Positions 8,221 to 15,685 of a stretch of 16,441 bases of DNA are shown here, one piece after another. The notes beneath the pieces are model-generated. The model was given only the letters and a program-made list of their open reading frames with translations, did no database searches and was not told where the DNA came from. Source of the DNA: an uncultured Acetatifactor sp. (lineage in GTDB: Bacteria > Bacillota > Clostridia > Lachnospirales > Lachnospiraceae); the NCBI GenBank assembly GCA_910584375.1, contig CAJUAH010000051.1, positions 1-16,441 on the forward strand, read 5' to 3'. Position numbers and translations under genes: made by a program. Each line of letters starts with the position of its first letter. Position 1 is the first letter of the stretch.

Positions 8221-10062
8221 ATGGCGTATACCGAAAGACCAATGCGTCGAAGTGCGCTTATAGGGCCATGGGGAATTGGAGCAATTGTTCCATTTCCTAA
8301 TGATGAGTCGTTAATGATTGCAGGATTGGACGCATGGAGATATCAAGACGAGAAAGCGTTTATTATTACGGATGAACGTTTAACACAAAGATTGGGGGTA
8401 AAGGAACTCAGATGGCCTCCAGATTTTAGAGAAAGAAATGCGGATAAAAATAATTGTAATTTGAAGATTCCGGCAGTGCGTTTCCCACGTTGGCATTATT
8501 GCCCTTTTTGTGGATATATGAAACAAGCTACCTATTATCAAAAGCAACCGGAATGTGATGGACCACCATGGAAAACGGGAAGAGTGTGTTCTTTAAATGG
8601 AAAATATCGTAAAAAAATGATTCCAGAAAGATTTATTGTTGTGTGTCCAGAAGGGCATATAGATGACTTTCCTATTGCAGACTGGATTCACTATGATAGC
8701 GGGCACGCTTATGATGAAACTAAGTGCAAAATTCGTAGAAGTACAGGTGGAGCATCTGCGAATTTAACAGGAGTATTTTATGAATGTACGTGTGGAGCAA
8801 AAAAATCTATGGCAGGGGCAACCACCAAAGGCGCATTAGAAAAAATAGAATATCGCTGTAGAGGAGCAAAACCTTGGTTGGGAATATATTCAGATGATAC
8901 TTGTCGACAAGATACTAAGGATATTAAGGTATTGTTGCGAGGAGCTACAAATGTATGGTTTGCAGATACAAAAAGTTCTATTTATATTCCAACTGAAAAT
9001 GAAATGATAAATAGAAAGATTGCCGGAATTCTACGGAAACATTATGACAATTTAATTTCTCGAAGGGAAGAGGGGGAATTTTATGAACAAATAATAGACT
9101 ATTTGGCAAAATCAGAGGGAGTTGATCCCGAGATTCTGCATCAAGCATTCATTTCAGAAACAGAAAAGAGAAATGGTATAATGGATGTTTCTGAGGATAT
9201 GTCGGAAGACCAATATCGTCAAGCAGAATATAAGGTTTTGATTAGAACAAGTGGGAGTGATGGACAATATTTTCACTCTATAAACCATCCTATTGCAGAA
9301 TATGACACAGTAATTCAAAAGTATTTTAAAAGTATTTCATTGGTTCCTAAGTTGAAAGAGACGCGGGCCATGGTTGGATTTTCTCGGCTTGAACCAAATG
9401 AAAAATCAATTTCAGAAAAGAAAAGAGAATTACGACTGGGCAATGAAAATTGGCTCCCTGCAATAGAGGTATTTGGAGAAGGCATTTTCTTTGAGTTTAA
9501 TAAGCAGATAATGGAGCGATGGGGACAAAACAAAGCGGTAAGATCCAGAATAGAAATGCTAAATAGTTCTTACCATAAATCCAATTTTGGTAAACAAGTT
9601 CAAGGCAATTTACGACCAGAATTTGTTTTAATTCATACGTTTGCACACTTGATAATTAATCAATTGAGTTTTGAATGCGGATATGGAAGTTCATCTTTAC
9701 GTGAACGTATTTATTGTGAAAAAACAAGTAATGAACTCGACATGTGGGGAGTATTAATTTATACGGCTTCCGGCGATTCAGAAGGCTCATTGGGGGGACT
9801 TGTTAGGCAAGGTGAGGCAGGGCATCTGGAGGATACCATTGTCAGTGCATTACATAATGCGCTGTGGTGTACTTCAGACCCGATATGCATTCAATCATCG
9901 GGACAAGGACCAGAATCATTAAACTTGGCTGCTTGTCATAATTGTGCATTGCTGCCAGAAACTTGTTGTGAAAATGGAAACAGGTTTTTGGATAGAGGTG
10001 TAGTAATTGGAACTCTAGAAGATTCAGATATAGGTTTCTTCAGTGAGCTGAATTTTACATAG
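8221..10062 (+). CDS. drmB: DISARM DUF1998 protein DrmB
   Basis: DrmB carries the DUF1998 domain and is the constant partner of the DrmA helicase in all DISARM classes; the two form a DNA-binding complex. The 613-residue protein (start at 8221) has a cysteine pair CPFC (94-97), further Cys motifs in a middle region (CTCG, then CRG), the DUF1998 hallmark HTFAHL (472-477), a GDSEGSLGGL stretch after it, and a C-terminal metal-like cluster CHNC (572-575) followed by CC (582-583). The Cys clusters suggest structural zinc. There is no catalytic nuclease motif that I can see. It starts 4 bp after the drmA stop, which fits tight co-production. DUF1998 also occurs in other helicase-linked systems, but next to this DrmA the DISARM assignment is strong. 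Confidence 0.9.
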   Translation: MAYTERPMRRSALIGPWGIGAIVPFPNDESLMIAGLDAWRYQDEKAFIITDERLTQRLGVKELRWPPDFRERNADKNNCNLKIPAVRFPRWHYCPFCGYMKQATYYQKQPECDGPPWKTGRVCSLNGKYRKKMIPERFIVVCPEGHIDDFPIADWIHYDSGHAYDETKCKIRRSTGGASANLTGVFYECTCGAKKSMAGATTKGALEKIEYRCRGAKPWLGIYSDDTCRQDTKDIKVLLRGATNVWFADTKSSIYIPTENEMINRKIAGILRKHYDNLISRREEGEFYEQIIDYLAKSEGVDPEILHQAFISETEKRNGIMDVSEDMSEDQYRQAEYKVLIRTSGSDGQYFHSINHPIAEYDTVIQKYFKSISLVPKLKETRAMVGFSRLEPNEKSISEKKRELRLGNENWLPAIEVFGEGIFFEFNKQIMERWGQNKAVRSRIEMLNSSYHKSNFGKQVQGNLRPEFVLIHTFAHLIINQLSFECGYGSSSLRERIYCEKTSNELDMWGVLIYTASGDSEGSLGGLVRQGEAGHLEDTIVSALHNALWCTSDPICIQSSGQGPESLNLAACHNCALLPETCCENGNRFLDRGVVIGTLEDSDIGFFSELNFT

Positions 10063-10085
10063 AAAATGTGTTAAGACTGTTTTGC

Positions 10086-10089
10086 GGAG
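10086..10089 (+). promoter_or_regulatory. ribosome binding site that sets the start at 10097
   Basis: GGAG lies 7 nt before ATG 10097. The in-frame TTG at 10082 has no comparable site upstream, so the ATG is preferred. Confidence 0.6.
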
Positions 10090-10096
10090 ATATTTT

Positions 10097-10939
10097 ATGA
10101 TTTATTTGGATATTGCATATGCATATATACAAAAAGCTGATGAATATTTAAAGGGACTAATATATGCCGTAGCTCCTATCTATAAACCTGAGAATGGAGA
10201 TTATCAAGATGTTACGGTACCTTTATTTACAACGCTTCATTCAACAAGTGAAAGTATTTTAATTCTTCTTTTGCATGGAGGGGTATTTGATGCAGACGTT
10301 TTATTAAGAACCTTAATGGAAGGGACTATTAAGTATTGTTTTTTGATGAATGGTAGTGAACAGGATAGGAAAGAGAAGTATGAGGAATACAAGGTAATGC
10401 TTTATGAAATGGCAAAACTGGAGGATCACTTTAAATCAACGGAGGCTATAGAAATAATAAAAAAATATTCAAAAAATAGTACCAAACCGTTTGAGCAAGA
10501 TATTTTGGATGAATTGACTGTTTCAGCGTTAAATAGTAAATATTCTTCAAAGATCAAAAATAAAATAAAATCCAGATGGACATATAAGAATATGTTAAAA
10601 GAATTAGCTGAAAATGATTCCAATTATGAAGCGCAGTTAGGAACATTAACAACTTATTCTATGATGAGCCATTTTTGCCATTTTGATTGGAATGGTGTAT
10701 TTAGTCGGCAGTGTCAAATAGAAGATAGTCAAGAAAAGGATGCAAATATTTGGGATACACTTCATTGCTTACGGGTTCTATCTAATGTTATGAGTATGGA
10801 ATTGTTTAGAATTGCTGAATATTTAAAAAAATGCAAAGTTCCATTGCCTAATGTGGAGAAAATGGCTTTAGAAATTTTGGACTTTGTTCTTCAAATTGAT
10901 GAATATAATAATAAGATCATAGAGGAAAATGTAAAATAA
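10097..10939 (+). CDS. DUF5677-like helical protein at the end of the DISARM operon
   Basis: The function is unknown. The 280-residue protein is almost wholly helical in appearance. It has features I associate with the DUF5677 family: an RxxxE helix LLRTLMEG (residues 69-76, with R71 and E75) and a later motif SMMSHFCHFDW (188-198, with H192 and H195). The overall look is reminiscent of HEPN-type all-helical proteins, some of which are ribonucleases, but a canonical RxxxxH pair is not clearly present. It has no HxK pair, so it is not the phospholipase-D protein DrmC that would be expected here. It begins 34 bp after drmB on the same strand, has the same low GC content, and is the last AT-rich gene before the composition change. 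It is therefore a candidate accessory DISARM component, for example an abortive-infection effector. That role is inference; the family call is from memory of the motif pattern. Confidence 0.6.
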   Translation: MIYLDIAYAYIQKADEYLKGLIYAVAPIYKPENGDYQDVTVPLFTTLHSTSESILILLLHGGVFDADVLLRTLMEGTIKYCFLMNGSEQDRKEKYEEYKVMLYEMAKLEDHFKSTEAIEIIKKYSKNSTKPFEQDILDELTVSALNSKYSSKIKNKIKSRWTYKNMLKELAENDSNYEAQLGTLTTYSMMSHFCHFDWNGVFSRQCQIEDSQEKDANIWDTLHCLRVLSNVMSMELFRIAEYLKKCKVPLPNVEKMALEILDFVLQIDEYNNKIIEENVK

Positions 10940-10960
10940 TAAAAAAGGCGGTATAGCACA
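10940..10960. other. sharp base-composition boundary, right edge of the AT-rich island
   Basis: Left of here the DNA is strongly AT-rich: the 60 bases from 10441 contain 17 G or C. Right of here it is GC-rich: the 60 bases from 11101 contain 36. The change falls in the 21-bp gap after the DUF5677-like gene. No terminator, integrase or repeat is visible at the join. The gap carries AAGGCGGT (10945-10952), the likely ribosome binding site of the next gene. Confidence 0.7.
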
Positions 10961-11554
10961 TTGTTGACTAAATCTACCCTAACTTACTACAACCAAAACG
11001 CCCGTCCCTTTGCCACCTCCACCGTCTCCGTGGACTTCACCGCCACCCAGGCTCGTTTCACAGCCCATCTCCCCCAAGGCGGCACCATCTTGGATTTCGG
11101 CTGCGGCTCCGGGCGTGACACAAAACACTTCCTAGCCCAAGGATTTCAGGTGACGGCAACGGACGGCTCCGAAGAACTCTGCAAACTTGCCAGTGAGTAC
11201 ACAGGCATTCCCGTAAAGCAGATGCTTTTTCAGGAGCTGGACGAGGTGGAGCAGTATGACGGCATATGGGCCTGTTCCTCCATACTGCATTTACCGCTGG
11301 AAGAATTAATCTCCGTGCTGGGGAAAATGTCAACAGCTCTAAAACCCCACGGCATCATCTACACTTCTTTCAAATACGGAGACTTTGCCGGGGAGAGAAA
11401 CGGGCGGTATTTTACAGATATGACAGAAACCACTTTTGCGGCATTGATGCAAAACATTGCATCACTTGAGACAGAGGAACAATGGATAACATCGGATGTA
11501 CGTCCCGGACGAGGAGAAGAGAAATGGCTCAACGTAATTCTGCGAAAAAAATAG
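10961..11554 (+). CDS. class I SAM-dependent methyltransferase
   Basis: This is a 197-residue Rossmann-fold methyltransferase of the small, soluble Methyltransf_11/25 type. Motif I is ILDFGCGSGRDT (GxGxG at 47-51), the acidic end of strand 2 is TATDGS, and motif IV reads CSSILHL. There is no NPPY-type motif, so it is unlikely to methylate DNA bases; the substrate may be a small molecule, protein or RNA, and the sequence does not tell. The start is TTG at 10961 (or the adjacent TTG at 10964), with AAGGCGGT 8 nt upstream. Its GC content differs sharply from the DISARM genes, so it is probably resident sequence. Its last 31 bp overlap the start of the PLD-helicase gene, which suggests translational coupling and a shared task. 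Confidence 0.85.
   Translation: MLTKSTLTYYNQNARPFATSTVSVDFTATQARFTAHLPQGGTILDFGCGSGRDTKHFLAQGFQVTATDGSEELCKLASEYTGIPVKQMLFQELDEVEQYDGIWACSSILHLPLEELISVLGKMSTALKPHGIIYTSFKYGDFAGERNGRYFTDMTETTFAALMQNIASLETEEQWITSDVRPGRGEEKWLNVILRKK
11511..11516 (+). promoter_or_regulatory. ribosome binding site that sets the helicase start at 11524
   Basis: GAGGAG lies 7 nt before ATG 11524, inside the end of the methyltransferase gene. The in-frame upstream ATG at 11482 has no good site, and the later ATG at 11572 has only a weak one. Confidence 0.65.
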
Positions 11555-14034
11555 CGGTTTCAGACAGGCAGATGGATCGCATACAGGTAAACGGCTTGAC
11601 CATTGAACTTACGGACGTAATGACCGGAGGCAGGGATCAGGGCCGTTATCTGTACTACCAACTTCATATGAGCATGAAAAAAGCGGACAGGGTAGACATC
11701 ATAGTCTCCTTTTTGATGGAATCGGGAGTCCGTATGCTGTTAAAGGATTTGAGATCCGCTCTGGACAGAGGCGCACAGATACGGATCCTGACAGGCAATT
11801 ATCTGGGAATCACGCAGCCTTCCGCCTTGTACCTGATCAAAAAAGAACTTGGGAACCGTGTCGATCTGCGGATTTACAATGATAAACAGCGTTCTTTTCA
11901 CCCAAAGTCTTACATATTTCACAGCGAGGAGGCAAGCGAGATTTATATAGGCTCCTCCAATGTCTCCCGGAGTGCGCTGACCTCGGGGATCGAGTGGAAC
12001 TATCGCTTTACCAAAGAGGCAGACTCCGGGAACTTTCAACTTTTCTATGAAACCTTTGAAGACCTGTTTTACAACCATTCCATTATCGTAGACGACGAGG
12101 AGCTGCGCAGATACTCTAAAAGCTGGCACAGACCTGCGCTATATAAAGACTTGAACCGTTACGACAGTCATGATGAGGAGCAGGACAATAATGTGGAATC
12201 GCTGTTCCAGCCCAGAGGGGCGCAGATAGAGGCGTTGTATGCTTTGGAGGAAAGCAGGGCAGAGGGCGCTGTCAAGGGGCTGGTTCATGCTGCCACTGGC
12301 ATCGGTAAGACATACCTGGCCGCTTTTGACTCCGCAAAATACTCGAAAGTGCTATTTGTTGCCCACAGGGAAGAGATTTTAAAACAGGCGGCGATCTCCT
12401 TCCAGAACGTGCGCAATTCCTCAGATTACGGTTTCTTTGACAGAAACCATAAAGATACGGACAAATCTGTTATTTTTGCATCCGTGGCGACTCTGGGCAA
12501 GTCGGATTATCTGCGGGAAGATATTTTTCCCAGAGAATGTTTTGACTATGTTGTCATCGATGAGTTTCACCACGCTGTTACCGACAACTACAGAAGGATC
12601 GCGGAATACTTCAAGCCACAGTTCCTGTTGGGGCTGACGGCCACGCCTGAGCGCATGGACGGCAAGAACATCTATGAACTCTGCGACTACAATGTCCCCT
12701 ATGAGATTTCTTTAATGGATGCCATAAACAAGGGGATGCTGGTTCCATATCGTTATTATGGCATCTATGACGAGACCGATTATTCCGGCCTGCGCCTTGT
12801 AAAAGGACGCTATGACGAAAAACAGTTGACTGCGGTTTACCGCCAAAATGCGGGAAGAGATGATCTGATCTATAAGCATTATAAAAAATTCCGCTCCCGG
12901 CGGGCACTGGGTTTTTGCTGTTCCCGGCAGCATGCGGAGGATATGGCTCGGGAGTTTTGCAGTAGGGGCGTTCCGTCTGTGGCAGTGTACAGTGGTGAGA
13001 AAGGGGAATATTGCGAAGAGCGGGACAAGGCTCTCTCCCGCCTGCAAAACCAGGAGATACGGGTTATTTTCTCCGTGGATATGTTCAATGAAGGGCTGGA
13101 TATTGCGTCTTTGGATATGGTGCTGTTTCTGCGTCCCACGGAATCCCCCACCGTATTTTTACAGCAGTTGGGGCGGGGCCTTCGCACCTGTAAAGGCAAG
13201 GAATACCTGAATGTGTTGGATTTTATCGGCAATTACGAAAAAGCGGGCAGGGTGATATGGCTGCTGGGCGGCAAAACGGGGACTGCCGGGAGGGACAACC
13301 TTGAAAATGAGGAGATGGAATATCCCGACGATTGTATCGTGGATTTTGATCTGCGACTTATTGACTTGTTCAAGGAATTAAACCAGAAGTCTCTGACAGC
13401 AAAAGACCGTATCCGGCAGGAGTATTATCGGGTAAAGGAACTGTTGGAGGGGAGAGTGCCCACCCGGATGGAACTGTTCACCTATATGGAGGACGACATT
13501 TACCAATACTGCATAACCCATGCAGGGGAAAACCCTTTCCGCAGATACCTGGAATTCCTGCATGACCTGGGGGAACTGTCCCCGGAGGAAGAGCGGCTTT
13601 ACGGTGGTCTTGGGCGGGAGTTCATCTCCCTCATGGAGACCACGGACATGCAGAAGGTCTACAAGATGCCCATTCTCTATAGTTTCTACAACCACGGAGA
13701 TGTCAGGATGGCGGTGACGGATCAGGAGGTGCTTGCCAGTTGGAAAGAGTTCTTCGATATGGGAACCAACTGGAAAGACTTCGCTCCCGGCATAACCTAT
13801 GAAGAGTACAAAGGCATGACGGATCACCAGCATCTGAGCAAGGCCAAGTCCATGCCCATTCATTTTCTGACCGTCTCCGGCAAAGGCTTTTTTGTGGAGA
13901 AAGAAGGCTATGCTCTCGCCCTTCGGGAGGAATTGCGGAACTGCATCGGCAATCCGGCTCTTGCCTGGCATATGAAGGATGTTCTGGAATACAGGACGAT
14001 GGAGTACTATCGGAGGAGATATGTAGGAAAGTAG
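11524..14034 (+). CDS. phospholipase-D-like nuclease fused to superfamily 2 helicase
   Basis: From the start at 11524 the protein has 836 residues and three parts. The N-terminal part is a PLD-like domain with HPKSY (H126, K128) followed by GSSN (143-146), the HxK...GSxN signature of PLDc_2 nucleases. The middle is a SF2 helicase: Walker A ATGIGKT (257-263), DEFHH Walker B box (346-350), LTATPERMDG motif III, and QQLGRGLR motif VI (547-554). The C-terminal 230 residues resemble the DUF3427-type region that accompanies such PLD-helicases. One PLD motif per chain would need dimerisation for catalysis. Such proteins are probably DNA-processing or restriction-like enzymes; the precise job is unknown. 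It overlaps the methyltransferase gene by 31 bp and has the GC-rich composition of the right flank, not of the DISARM block. Confidence 0.9.
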   Translation: MAQRNSAKKIAVSDRQMDRIQVNGLTIELTDVMTGGRDQGRYLYYQLHMSMKKADRVDIIVSFLMESGVRMLLKDLRSALDRGAQIRILTGNYLGITQPSALYLIKKELGNRVDLRIYNDKQRSFHPKSYIFHSEEASEIYIGSSNVSRSALTSGIEWNYRFTKEADSGNFQLFYETFEDLFYNHSIIVDDEELRRYSKSWHRPALYKDLNRYDSHDEEQDNNVESLFQPRGAQIEALYALEESRAEGAVKGLVHAATGIGKTYLAAFDSAKYSKVLFVAHREEILKQAAISFQNVRNSSDYGFFDRNHKDTDKSVIFASVATLGKSDYLREDIFPRECFDYVVIDEFHHAVTDNYRRIAEYFKPQFLLGLTATPERMDGKNIYELCDYNVPYEISLMDAINKGMLVPYRYYGIYDETDYSGLRLVKGRYDEKQLTAVYRQNAGRDDLIYKHYKKFRSRRALGFCCSRQHAEDMAREFCSRGVPSVAVYSGEKGEYCEERDKALSRLQNQEIRVIFSVDMFNEGLDIASLDMVLFLRPTESPTVFLQQLGRGLRTCKGKEYLNVLDFIGNYEKAGRVIWLLGGKTGTAGRDNLENEEMEYPDDCIVDFDLRLIDLFKELNQKSLTAKDRIRQEYYRVKELLEGRVPTRMELFTYMEDDIYQYCITHAGENPFRRYLEFLHDLGELSPEEERLYGGLGREFISLMETTDMQKVYKMPILYSFYNHGDVRMAVTDQEVLASWKEFFDMGTNWKDFAPGITYEEYKGMTDHQHLSKAKSMPIHFLTVSGKGFFVEKEGYALALREELRNCIGNPALAWHMKDVLEYRTMEYYRRRYVGK

Positions 14035-14045
14035 AGGACACACAC

Positions 14046-14282
14046 ATGCTTTTTAACCGAAAATCCAAAAAACAATCCAACAAAAAATCCCCAGCCCCAT
14101 CCTACGACCCAGAAACCCAGCGTCCGGTGCTGCGTTGCAGCATCTGCACCGGGGAGCAGGTGGCGGGATTCAAGGATATCAGGACAGGGGCATTTGAGGA
14201 GATCACCCTGATCCGCGACGACCGGGAACTGCGGGAATTCATGGAGACATACGGAATCGACAAGATGACAAAAGAGTATTGA
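14046..14282 (+). CDS. small CxxC protein of unknown function (78 residues)
   Basis: I do not recognise this protein. It has a Lys-rich, probably disordered N-terminus (about residues 1-20), then LRCSICTGEQVAGF with a single CxxC pair, and an acidic helical C-terminus ending in a Gly-Ile-Asp-Lys stretch. One CxxC pair could be redox active or bind metal as a dimer. AGAGGA (14033-14038) precedes the ATG at 7 nt, and the gene begins 11 bp after the PLD-helicase stop, so it is probably transcribed with it. GC-rich codon use matches its neighbours, which supports a real gene. Its stop codon overlaps the -35 element of the next gene. Confidence 0.65.
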   Translation: MLFNRKSKKQSNKKSPAPSYDPETQRPVLRCSICTGEQVAGFKDIRTGAFEEITLIRDDRELREFMETYGIDKMTKEY

Positions 14283-14306
14283 CCGGGGCAATGTCTCAGG
14301 TATAAT
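14279..14306 (+). promoter_or_regulatory. sigma-A-type promoter of the glycerate kinase gene
   Basis: TTGACC (14279-14284) and a perfect TATAAT (14301-14306) are separated by 16 bp. Transcription should start near 14313, giving a leader of about 20 nt before ATG 14332. This argues that the kinase is transcribed independently and that the upstream in-frame ATG at 14308, which would precede the transcript start, is not used. The -35 box overlaps the TGA of the small CxxC gene. Confidence 0.75.
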
Positions 14307-14331
14307 CATGGCAGACAGGAAAGAGGAAGAC

Positions 14332-15660
14332 ATGAACCCAAAACTCCACAGTGAGGCGCAGCAGATCATAGAGTACGCCATCGGCAGATCCCTGCCCGAC
14401 AGGGCGGTGACGGATGCCTTGAAAAAAATGAATCTCTCGGGCAATATCTACTTAGTTTCCATTGGCAAGGCGGCCTGGCAGATGGCAAACGCGGCGGTTC
14501 GTTGTCTGGAACAGCCCCCCGCGGACGGCATAGTTCTCACCAAGTACGGGCATGTGAAAGGCCCTATTCCGGGCGTGCGCTGTTTTGAGGGTGGTCATCC
14601 CATCGTGGATGAAAACGGCTTGGCGGGAACCCAGGCCATATTGGATATGACTGCCCACCTGACTGCACGGGACAGGGTGTTGTTCCTGATTTCAGGGGGC
14701 GGCAGCGCGCTATTTGAAAAACCGCTGGCGTCCCTCTCCGTATTGCAGGAAGTAAATCGGCAGTTGCTTGCGGCGGGAGCATCGATCACAGAGATAAATA
14801 CCGTGCGCAAGCGTCTGTCCGCCGTGAAAGGCGGACGTTTTGCAAAATGGTGTGAACCGGCCCAGGTAGATTCCGTTATTCTGTCGGATGTGCTGGGAGA
14901 CGCCGTGGATATGATTGCCTCCGGGCCTGCCGCGCCGGATCCTTCCACCTGCGGGGATGCGTTGGCTATTGTGGGAAAATACGGACTGAAAGTGACGGAA
15001 GAGGTAATTGCCTGTCTGAAACAGGAAACACCCAAACAGTTGGAATACGTGACCAACCATGTGATCGGCAGCGTGGCACAGCTCTGCGCCGCGGCGGCAG
15101 AAAAATGCCGGGAATTGGGTTATGAGACGCATATTCTGACGGATCGCATGTGTTGTGAGGCCCGGGAGGCGGGATGTTTCCTGGCCTCTTTGGCTTGGAA
15201 CAGGCCGTCTTCGGAGAAAGGAGAGTTCCTGCCCCGAAACAATCTACCCACGGAGGGAGAGAAAGTACCGGCCCAGAATGTCCCGGTCTCAGGCAGGCGC
15301 GCCTACATAGCGGGCGGCGAGTGCGTAGTGCATCTGCGGGGAACGGGCCTGGGCGGCAGGAACCAGGAGCTGGCTCTGGCAGCGGCGGAAGGGCTGGCGG
15401 GACTGCCCAACGTGGCTCTGTTCAGCGTAGGCTCCGACGGAACGGACGGCCCCACGGATGCGGCAGGCGGCTATGTGGACGGGGATACGCTGACGGCGCT
15501 GACGGCTCAGGGGATCCGGGTGGGGGATGCCCTGGCCGACAATGACTCTTACCATGCGCTGGATGCCGTCGGCGGCCTGCTGAAGACCGGCCCCACAGGC
15601 ACCAACGTGAACGATCTCACAGTATTGCTTATAGATGCGGTGAAAAATCCTTTGGCGTGA
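14332..15660 (+). CDS. glycerate 2-kinase (MOFRL family)
   Basis: This enzyme phosphorylates D-glycerate to 2-phosphoglycerate with ATP, feeding glycerate from glyoxylate, tartronate or serine breakdown into glycolysis. From ATG 14332 the protein has 442 residues, the usual size for the GckA/TtuD-type family. Visible landmarks are the glycine-rich SGGGSALF (121-128), TVRKRLSAVKGG, the SDVLGD and IASGPAAPD segments, LGGRNQE (340-346) of the C-terminal MOFRL domain, DGTDGPT (369-375) and a TGTNVNDL terminus. About 25 extra polar residues (roughly 286-312) occur before the AGGE strand of the MOFRL domain, in a stretch rich in Pro and Glu. Start choice: AGAGGAAG (14322-14329) precedes the ATG and the promoter sits just upstream. 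No glyoxylate or tartronate genes are in view, so the source of glycerate is unknown. Confidence 0.93.
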   Translation: MNPKLHSEAQQIIEYAIGRSLPDRAVTDALKKMNLSGNIYLVSIGKAAWQMANAAVRCLEQPPADGIVLTKYGHVKGPIPGVRCFEGGHPIVDENGLAGTQAILDMTAHLTARDRVLFLISGGGSALFEKPLASLSVLQEVNRQLLAAGASITEINTVRKRLSAVKGGRFAKWCEPAQVDSVILSDVLGDAVDMIASGPAAPDPSTCGDALAIVGKYGLKVTEEVIACLKQETPKQLEYVTNHVIGSVAQLCAAAAEKCRELGYETHILTDRMCCEAREAGCFLASLAWNRPSSEKGEFLPRNNLPTEGEKVPAQNVPVSGRRAYIAGGECVVHLRGTGLGGRNQELALAAAEGLAGLPNVALFSVGSDGTDGPTDAAGGYVDGDTLTALTAQGIRVGDALADNDSYHALDAVGGLLKTGPTGTNVNDLTVLLIDAVKNPLA

Positions 15661-15683
15661 GCAGGGGAAAAGGATTTTCCTGC
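15661..15683. terminator. hairpin between convergent genes, possible bidirectional terminator
   Basis: GGAAAA (15666-15671) and TTTTCC (15675-15680) form a perfect 6-bp stem with a GGA loop. Outer GCA/TGC pairs extend it if a 2-nt bulge is allowed. It fills the 25-bp gap between the stops of the glycerate kinase and the minus-strand DUF305 gene. The T-run is within the stem instead of after it, so this is a non-classical terminator. Confidence 0.4.
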
Positions 15684-15685
15684 TG

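Noticed and set aside
11524..14034. PLD-helicase as a stand-in for DrmC
   Set aside because: It shares the PLD motif, but it is far longer, carries its own helicase, lies beyond the composition boundary and overlaps a different gene. There is no sign that it belongs to the DISARM operon.
13378..14043. 221-residue minus-strand reading frame opposite the PLD-helicase
   Set aside because: It lies wholly antisense to a gene with clear domain motifs and shows no motif of its own.
15174..15545. Gly/Arg-rich plus-strand frame inside the glycerate kinase
   Set aside because: It is an out-of-frame shadow produced by GC-rich codons; the in-frame MOFRL motifs cover the same bases.
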